The notes below the pieces were generated by a model. It did not search any database and was not told where the DNA came from. It worked only from the letters and a program-made list of their open reading frames with translations. The position numbers and the translations under genes were made by a program. This document shows positions 47,568-51,292 of a DNA stretch of 51,292 bases, in pieces (position 1 is the first letter of the stretch; each line of letters opens with the position of its first letter). Source of the stretch: a virus; the IMG/VR virus record IMGVR_UViG_3300017751_000027, positions 1-51,292 of that record; one strand, given 5' to 3'.

Positions 47568-47988
47568 TATTTCGTAGATCCTTTAGCATCTGCTGTAACT
47601 CAGAAGTTGATCCCACGAAAAGATTGTTGTTAGTCACAATACCTGACTTATCTTCTTCGGGCTTCTCTGCTTCTGCTTTCTTATCGCTCATTGATACTAA
47701 GTCTTTGTTAGCGTCAACAAGTGTCTTCATAATCGTAGAGACCACTTCATATGCACGTGGATGCTCTGATGCTTTTGCAACATCTAGCATGTCCTCTAGC
47801 GCATGTGTTCCCTTTTCGATAACATTGTAGAAGTTCTCTCTTGCATATTGATAGTCCCTATCTGCTTGATCTTCTGCTGTTTTACCGACAACAACAGTAG
47901 AAGGAGCACTCTTTACGAGTTCCCCTTTTAGTTCAGGCTTGATAGGATTTAGCCCAAGAGAGTTACCAATTTCATCATTCATCTGCAT
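47551..47988 (-). CDS. gp16: Terminase small subunit, T4 gp16 type
   Basis: 145 residues (T4: 164). It lies directly before gene 17 and has the conserved DYQYARENFYNVIEKGTHAL and HPRAYEVVSTIMKTLVDANK helices of marine gp16, which form the DNA-recognition ring. An exact late box (48025) lies in the end of gene 15 before it. Confidence 0.9.
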   Translation of the reverse strand: MQMNDEIGNSLGLNPIKPELKGELVKSAPSTVVVGKTAEDQADRDYQYARENFYNVIEKGTHALEDMLDVAKASEHPRAYEVVSTIMKTLVDANKDLVSMSDKKAEAEKPEEDKSGIVTNNNLFVGSTSELQQMLKDLRNNESSE

Positions 47989-48778
47989 CGTCTACCACCA
48001 CAACATAATCCCAGTTATCATCTATATTTATATTACTGTAATCCACAGTCTGAGAGAGTGATGTAGTAGGCGTTCCATTTGCTGTCAAACCAGGCTGTAC
48101 AGACACGAATTCGCTAGGCGATGTTGCAGTTAGTGGTTGACTTACGTTTGCCTTAGCAAACTTGATCATCTTTTTATTGGTATTAGGTCCGAAGAAATAA
48201 CCTCGCATCGTAAATGATAGTGTGTATATCAATGCTCTGCGAGTTAGGAAATCAGCCTCATAGCTATCTTCCATAGATGTGCTATTGAGAATGATGGGTA
48301 TATCTAGATATAGGTCTAGATCGTCAAGCAACTTTACTGACGGTGTTATGTCAGGCTTGAAGAAAGGTATGATTTGCTCAAGTATACGAGTAGCGTCTTC
48401 GTTATACTTTGTCATAATGTTCAACTGAAACTCTATGTCATATGGAGCAGGAACTGTTCTGGTGATCAGGCTGTTAGCTTCTGCCGCACTGCCACCCCTA
48501 TATCTAAGGGTACTATTGACTTTTCTTTCTGGTGCATAGTTCATGCCAGTGATTTCAAATGACATGCGTGGTAGCGTCATAGCAGGCGCTGAAAGATCAG
48601 GATCACCCTCTAGTCTAGCAAGTATCTTTTGAATAGGTGCATAGTTGATAGGCACCTTCATCTTACTATGTACAACACCCTCGGCATTTCTGCGCTCAAT
48701 TTGAATATCATTGAACAGCGTACCAAATACTGCTACGTATCGTCTTGTTGTCTCGTTATAGAAATGATTACCAAACAT
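47975..48778 (-). CDS. gp15: Tail sheath stabiliser/terminator, T4 gp15 type
   Basis: 267 residues (T4: 272). FYNETTRRYVAVFGTLFNDI, PRMSFEITGMNYAPERKVNS and ALIYTLSFTMRGYFFGP are gp15 marks. It caps the tail and joins it to the neck. It shares one base with gene 14 and overlaps gene 16 by 14 bases. Confidence 0.94.
   Translation of the reverse strand: MFGNHFYNETTRRYVAVFGTLFNDIQIERRNAEGVVHSKMKVPINYAPIQKILARLEGDPDLSAPAMTLPRMSFEITGMNYAPERKVNSTLRYRGGSAAEANSLITRTVPAPYDIEFQLNIMTKYNEDATRILEQIIPFFKPDITPSVKLLDDLDLYLDIPIILNSTSMEDSYEADFLTRRALIYTLSFTMRGYFFGPNTNKKMIKFAKANVSQPLTATSPSEFVSVQPGLTANGTPTTSLSQTVDYSNINIDDNWDYVVVVDDADE
48025..48032 (-). promoter_or_regulatory. Late promoter (exact TATAAATA) for gp16-gp17
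   Basis: Exact box inside the 3' end of gene 15, 37 bases before the gp16 ATG. Confidence 0.65.
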
Positions 48779-49788
48779 TAGAAGTTATTCTCCCCAAACG
48801 GATTATCTTCACTGAAGTCTAGTATGTTATCAGCAAACGTTTCTATAGATTCGTTGTCTGCGGTAGCGTCAAATGGTTCTACTGCTTCTAGTTTAGATTG
48901 TAACACTTCTAGCGTTCCGCCAATGCCAGACACGTTTATGTCTAAGTAGTGATATGTCCCAGGAGTCTCTGGTGTGAATGATGTGTATGCGTTATTAGCA
49001 CCAGGTGTGCCTACTAGATTCTGAATCGTAGCAATAGAGTCTTGCGTGGTACTTGGACCGTCGTAGATTTCCAATCTTACGCCACTATTCGTGCCGTCTG
49101 ATTGATCGAATATGTAAGTACTACCAACAAACAAGTTTTCGAGTACTGGTTGTTCAACTGGATTACTTTGCGAGCCTTCTTCACGTATTGCGAATACGTT
49201 ATTAGAAATTGATACGTTGAATACATTATTTGCTTGCGGTACAAACAAATCTCTGCTATCATATAGATCATCAATAAACTCTTGTCCGGTTTCAAATCTT
49301 TCGCCACTGTACTCAAAGAGTTCACAGCGTAAGTCGTATGTCTGTAGTTGACCCATCTGATAAAAGATTGCTTCATGCTCAACGTGCATAACTTGAAACA
49401 TCTTACGATTCAGTGGGAAGTAAATTAGATCGCCTTCGTTAGGTCTTACTTGCTCTGTACCAGCACCAACTTCAAAGTCAAACACTCTGTTTGCTACAGT
49501 CAGTGTCATACTGTCTCTTATCTGTAGACCAAACTTAGATAGGAAGTCGCCCTCTCCTTCGAAACCATCAACATTCTTCACATACATTTCTAGCATGTAT
49601 GCATCTCTGAAGATGCTTAGACTATCTTCGTTGAAGATGTCATCTTTAGCACTAATCGTTCTAGGTATATACCAGCAGTCTATACCAAAGATACGAATAG
49701 ATTCAATGACAAGATCCTCGATGAGTTCTTGTTCCATTGAATTGCTATAATTTTCAAAGTAGTAGTTTTTTGCCACAGTGTCATCCAA
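48778..49788 (-). CDS. gp14: Neck protein, T4 gp14 type
   Basis: 336 residues, longer than T4 gp14 (256). The N-terminal 200 residues (QELIEDLVIESIRIFGIDCW, IYFPLNRKMFQVMHVEHEAI, YDLRCELFEYSGERFETG) are gp14-like. Residues about 205-290 look like an inserted beta-sandwich (NNVFAIREEG, FVGSTYIFDQSDGTNSGVRL), perhaps an outward decoration. It overlaps gene 13 by 8 bases. Confidence 0.93.
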   Translation of the reverse strand: MDDTVAKNYYFENYSNSMEQELIEDLVIESIRIFGIDCWYIPRTISAKDDIFNEDSLSIFRDAYMLEMYVKNVDGFEGEGDFLSKFGLQIRDSMTLTVANRVFDFEVGAGTEQVRPNEGDLIYFPLNRKMFQVMHVEHEAIFYQMGQLQTYDLRCELFEYSGERFETGQEFIDDLYDSRDLFVPQANNVFNVSISNNVFAIREEGSQSNPVEQPVLENLFVGSTYIFDQSDGTNSGVRLEIYDGPSTTQDSIATIQNLVGTPGANNAYTSFTPETPGTYHYLDINVSGIGGTLEVLQSKLEAVEPFDATADNESIETFADNILDFSEDNPFGENNF

Positions 49789-50524
49789 TCATGTCCATGA
49801 CTGGAAGCGAGTATGAACTCATCATCTCTTCTTCAAGTCTGGATATTTCTTCTCTTGCATCATTCAAAATCTGTTCACCGTTGAACTGTACGTTCCCAGG
49901 AAGAGACATACCAACAAACTTGGTTAGATTTGAGCCCCATTGCATCTTGATCTTTGCCGTAGCATAGTTCTGTAACCACCGATCTTTGTACACGTCTACG
50001 TATACAGTTGGATCGACAATACGATATGCTTCTATAACAAGATAGTTGCCTGTTTCTAGTTTATCCCACTTAGTATCTATGTGGAGTCTATTCACATGTC
50101 TGTTGTAGCGCAGTGGTGTCTTGCCTACGAGCATCTCCTCCATGAACTGAAGGTTCATCATCGACATGTAGAAATTTGTCATATTATAGTTGACAAACTC
50201 ATGTAAATTGTTTAGTACGAATTGATATTGTACGTTGAACATACCGCCACCGGCAGTGATGTTCGAACCAATACTGAAGACATTGATAGCACCGATAATG
50301 TTCTCAGGCACATCAATGTATCCGTTTGTCTTATCGGCATCTGTGATCTGGTGCTTCAGAAATGTTCTTTCTGTACCATCGAAGTGATAATCCCAGTAAT
50401 ATGATAATGATTCGTCAATACGATCATCTACTTGATCTTGATCGACATTGATCTCAATAACTGGCTTACCTAACTTTCGAAGGCACCACTCTTTGAATTC
50501 TTTACGTGTAGTAGGCTGTGCCAT
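49781..50524 (-). CDS. gp13: Neck protein, T4 gp13 type
   Basis: 247 residues (T4: 309). RKEFKEWCLRKLGKPVIEIN, VDDRIDESLSYYWDYHFDGT and LVIEAYRIVDPTVYVDVYKD, RWLQNYATAKIKMQWGSNL are typical. It forms the neck with gp14 and closes the portal after packaging. Exact late promoter at 50556. Confidence 0.94.
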   Translation of the reverse strand: MAQPTTRKEFKEWCLRKLGKPVIEINVDQDQVDDRIDESLSYYWDYHFDGTERTFLKHQITDADKTNGYIDVPENIIGAINVFSIGSNITAGGGMFNVQYQFVLNNLHEFVNYNMTNFYMSMMNLQFMEEMLVGKTPLRYNRHVNRLHIDTKWDKLETGNYLVIEAYRIVDPTVYVDVYKDRWLQNYATAKIKMQWGSNLTKFVGMSLPGNVQFNGEQILNDAREEISRLEEEMMSSYSLPVMDMIG

Positions 50525-50555
50525 TTCTATTTCCCATAGTTAGATTGCTATACAC

Positions 50556-50563
50556 TATTTATA
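50556..50563 (-). promoter_or_regulatory. Late promoter (exact TATAAATA) of gp13
   Basis: Exact box on the minus strand, 32 bases before the gp13 ATG. Confidence 0.85.
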
Positions 50564-50575
50564 ATGCATGATTAG

Positions 50576-51292
50576 CTATAGTTCTGAATCTAGATATCCA
50601 TCGTCAGTAAGTGAAAGCATTGTGACGTTAGCCGGCAGGGAGACTGATCCATTTAGAGACGCTTGGTACCCAAAACCAAGCAAGTGTGGACTTTTAATAA
50701 AACCACTTATTTCGTAAGTGCCAGCAGAAGCATACGTAGATGTATATGCGTTTGCAGTCAGTGTTATACCACCGCTAATATTTCCGAACGATGGATTGTC
50801 TCGCATGACAGTTCTAAACGGAAGTGAAGTTTGTAAGTCTGCATTAGAATACGATGTCCCAGTTGTTGCCTTTGTAATCTGCATACCAGATATATCTAAT
50901 TGTTGATAATACCTTTCACACAACGCTAACTCTTCTCCGTATGAACGATGCTCAAAAGGAGTTGCTACTCTGCCTATTTCGATTTGGACTTGAGCGATTT
51001 CAAATGTAGATCCGTTTGGCCACTGGGCATCAGATCCATCAAACTCTAAAAGACCGTGAGGTCTTGCGGCGTTATTACCTAAATCATTGAAGCAGTGAAA
51101 CGTTATTTCGTATTTTTTCCAATGTTGCTCAGTTTTTATATATTTGTTAGCAATTTGGGTATAACTACTAAAGTTTGTTCCGCTAGTAGTCTGAAGCTTT
51201 ACGTTTACCTCTGAACCTGGTCGATCACATGCGAGCCAAAACGAAACAGTTACATACTTTCCACTCATGATACTATTGCCGTTTTCGATGAA
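50576..51292 (-). CDS. C-terminal part of a tail-fibre or adsorption protein, cut by the window edge
   Basis: The frame is open to the right edge with coding sense (FIENGNSIMSGKYVTVSFWL), so the first ATG inside the window is internal and the 5' part lies outside. Residues up to about 110 have the jelly-roll pattern of carbohydrate-binding modules (YVTVSFWLACDRPGS, FEIAQVQIEIGRVATPFEHR). The end is a Gly/Thr/Ser-rich beta region (GISGGITLT-type) ending DGYLDSEL. Such proteins bind host surface glycans. Which fibre it is cannot be told. Confidence 0.8.
   Translation of the reverse strand, partial: FIENGNSIMSGKYVTVSFWLACDRPGSEVNVKLQTTSGTNFSSYTQIANKYIKTEQHWKKYEITFHCFNDLGNNAARPHGLLEFDGSDAQWPNGSTFEIAQVQIEIGRVATPFEHRSYGEELALCERYYQQLDISGMQITKATTGTSYSNADLQTSLPFRTVMRDNPSFGNISGGITLTANAYTSTYASAGTYEISGFIKSPHLLGFGYQASLNGSVSLPANVTMLSLTDDGYLDSEL

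Noticed and set aside
20598-50611. Near-repeat of 20 bases (one mismatch) at 20598-20617 and 50592-50611
   Set aside because: A single 19/20 match over this many comparisons is close to chance, and the two coding contexts are unrelated.
1-51292. CRISPR arrays, insertion sequences, integrase or attachment sites
   Set aside because: No regularly spaced repeats, transposase motifs or tyrosine/serine recombinases were found. The window fits a strictly lytic T4-like phage.

Overview
The window is part of the genome of a tailed phage of the T4-like myovirus group, of the marine type (average GC near 40 percent, tightly packed genes, most stop and start codons overlapping as ATGA or TAATG). Every protein gene is on the minus strand, so transcription runs from high to low coordinates. 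The core genes follow the T4 order: neck 13-14-15, terminase 16-17, sheath 18, tube 19, portal 20, core protein 67, protease 21, scaffold 22, capsid 23, then uvsY, uvsW, sigma factor 55, recombination genes 47-46, clamp 45, clamp loader 44-62, regA, polymerase 43, uvsX and helicase 41. Three small proteins of bacterial families (DUF1127, DUF465/YdcH and a BPSL0761-like protein) suggest a proteobacterial, probably alphaproteobacterial, host. This is inference.

Region by region. 1-11.2 kb: structural or encapsidated proteins. These are two lysine/glutamate-rich proteins (one with a nucleotidyltransferase domain), several short conserved marine-phage proteins, a GH19 endolysin, two sugar or methyl transfer genes, a DUF1127 pair, and a ligase-like protein next to a PD-(D/E)XK-like protein. 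11.2-13.3 kb: small early genes of unknown function, several with their own sigma70-type promoter. 13.25-13.43 kb: a predicted plus-strand non-coding RNA. 13.4-25.7 kb: replication and nucleotide metabolism (41, uvsX, 43, DNA ligase, Hsp20, dUTPase, regA, 62, 44, 45) with small membrane proteins. 25.7-31 kb: an insert of glycosyltransferases (one TET-associated type), a cytidylyltransferase, a DexA-like exonuclease and a MazZ-like dNTP diphosphohydrolase, which could serve DNA or surface modification. 31-37.1 kb: 46, 47, 55, uvsW, uvsY. 37.1-51.3 kb: virion morphogenesis. The right edge cuts the 5' part of a tail-fibre-like gene and the left edge cuts the 3' part of a structural-type gene.

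Two promoter classes can be read directly. Early and middle genes have TTGACA-17-TATAAT type promoters, often hidden in the 3' end of the gene before. Late genes have TATAAATA boxes, matching the gp55 late sigma factor encoded here. Gene 45 has both in one site. Several proteins begin with a peptide like the T4 capsid-targeting sequence and its protease-21 cut site, including a nuclease-like and a ligase-like protein. This suggests a set of proteins packed in the head and injected with the DNA.

Most unusual points: the plus-strand RNA with a late promoter and a terminator; a perfect 30-bp repeat shared by uvsX and the 5' end of the dUTPase gene; the predicted encapsidated nuclease/ligase-like pair; a promoter nested in a terminator before gene 44; and a consensus plus-strand sigma70 promoter facing an antisense region.
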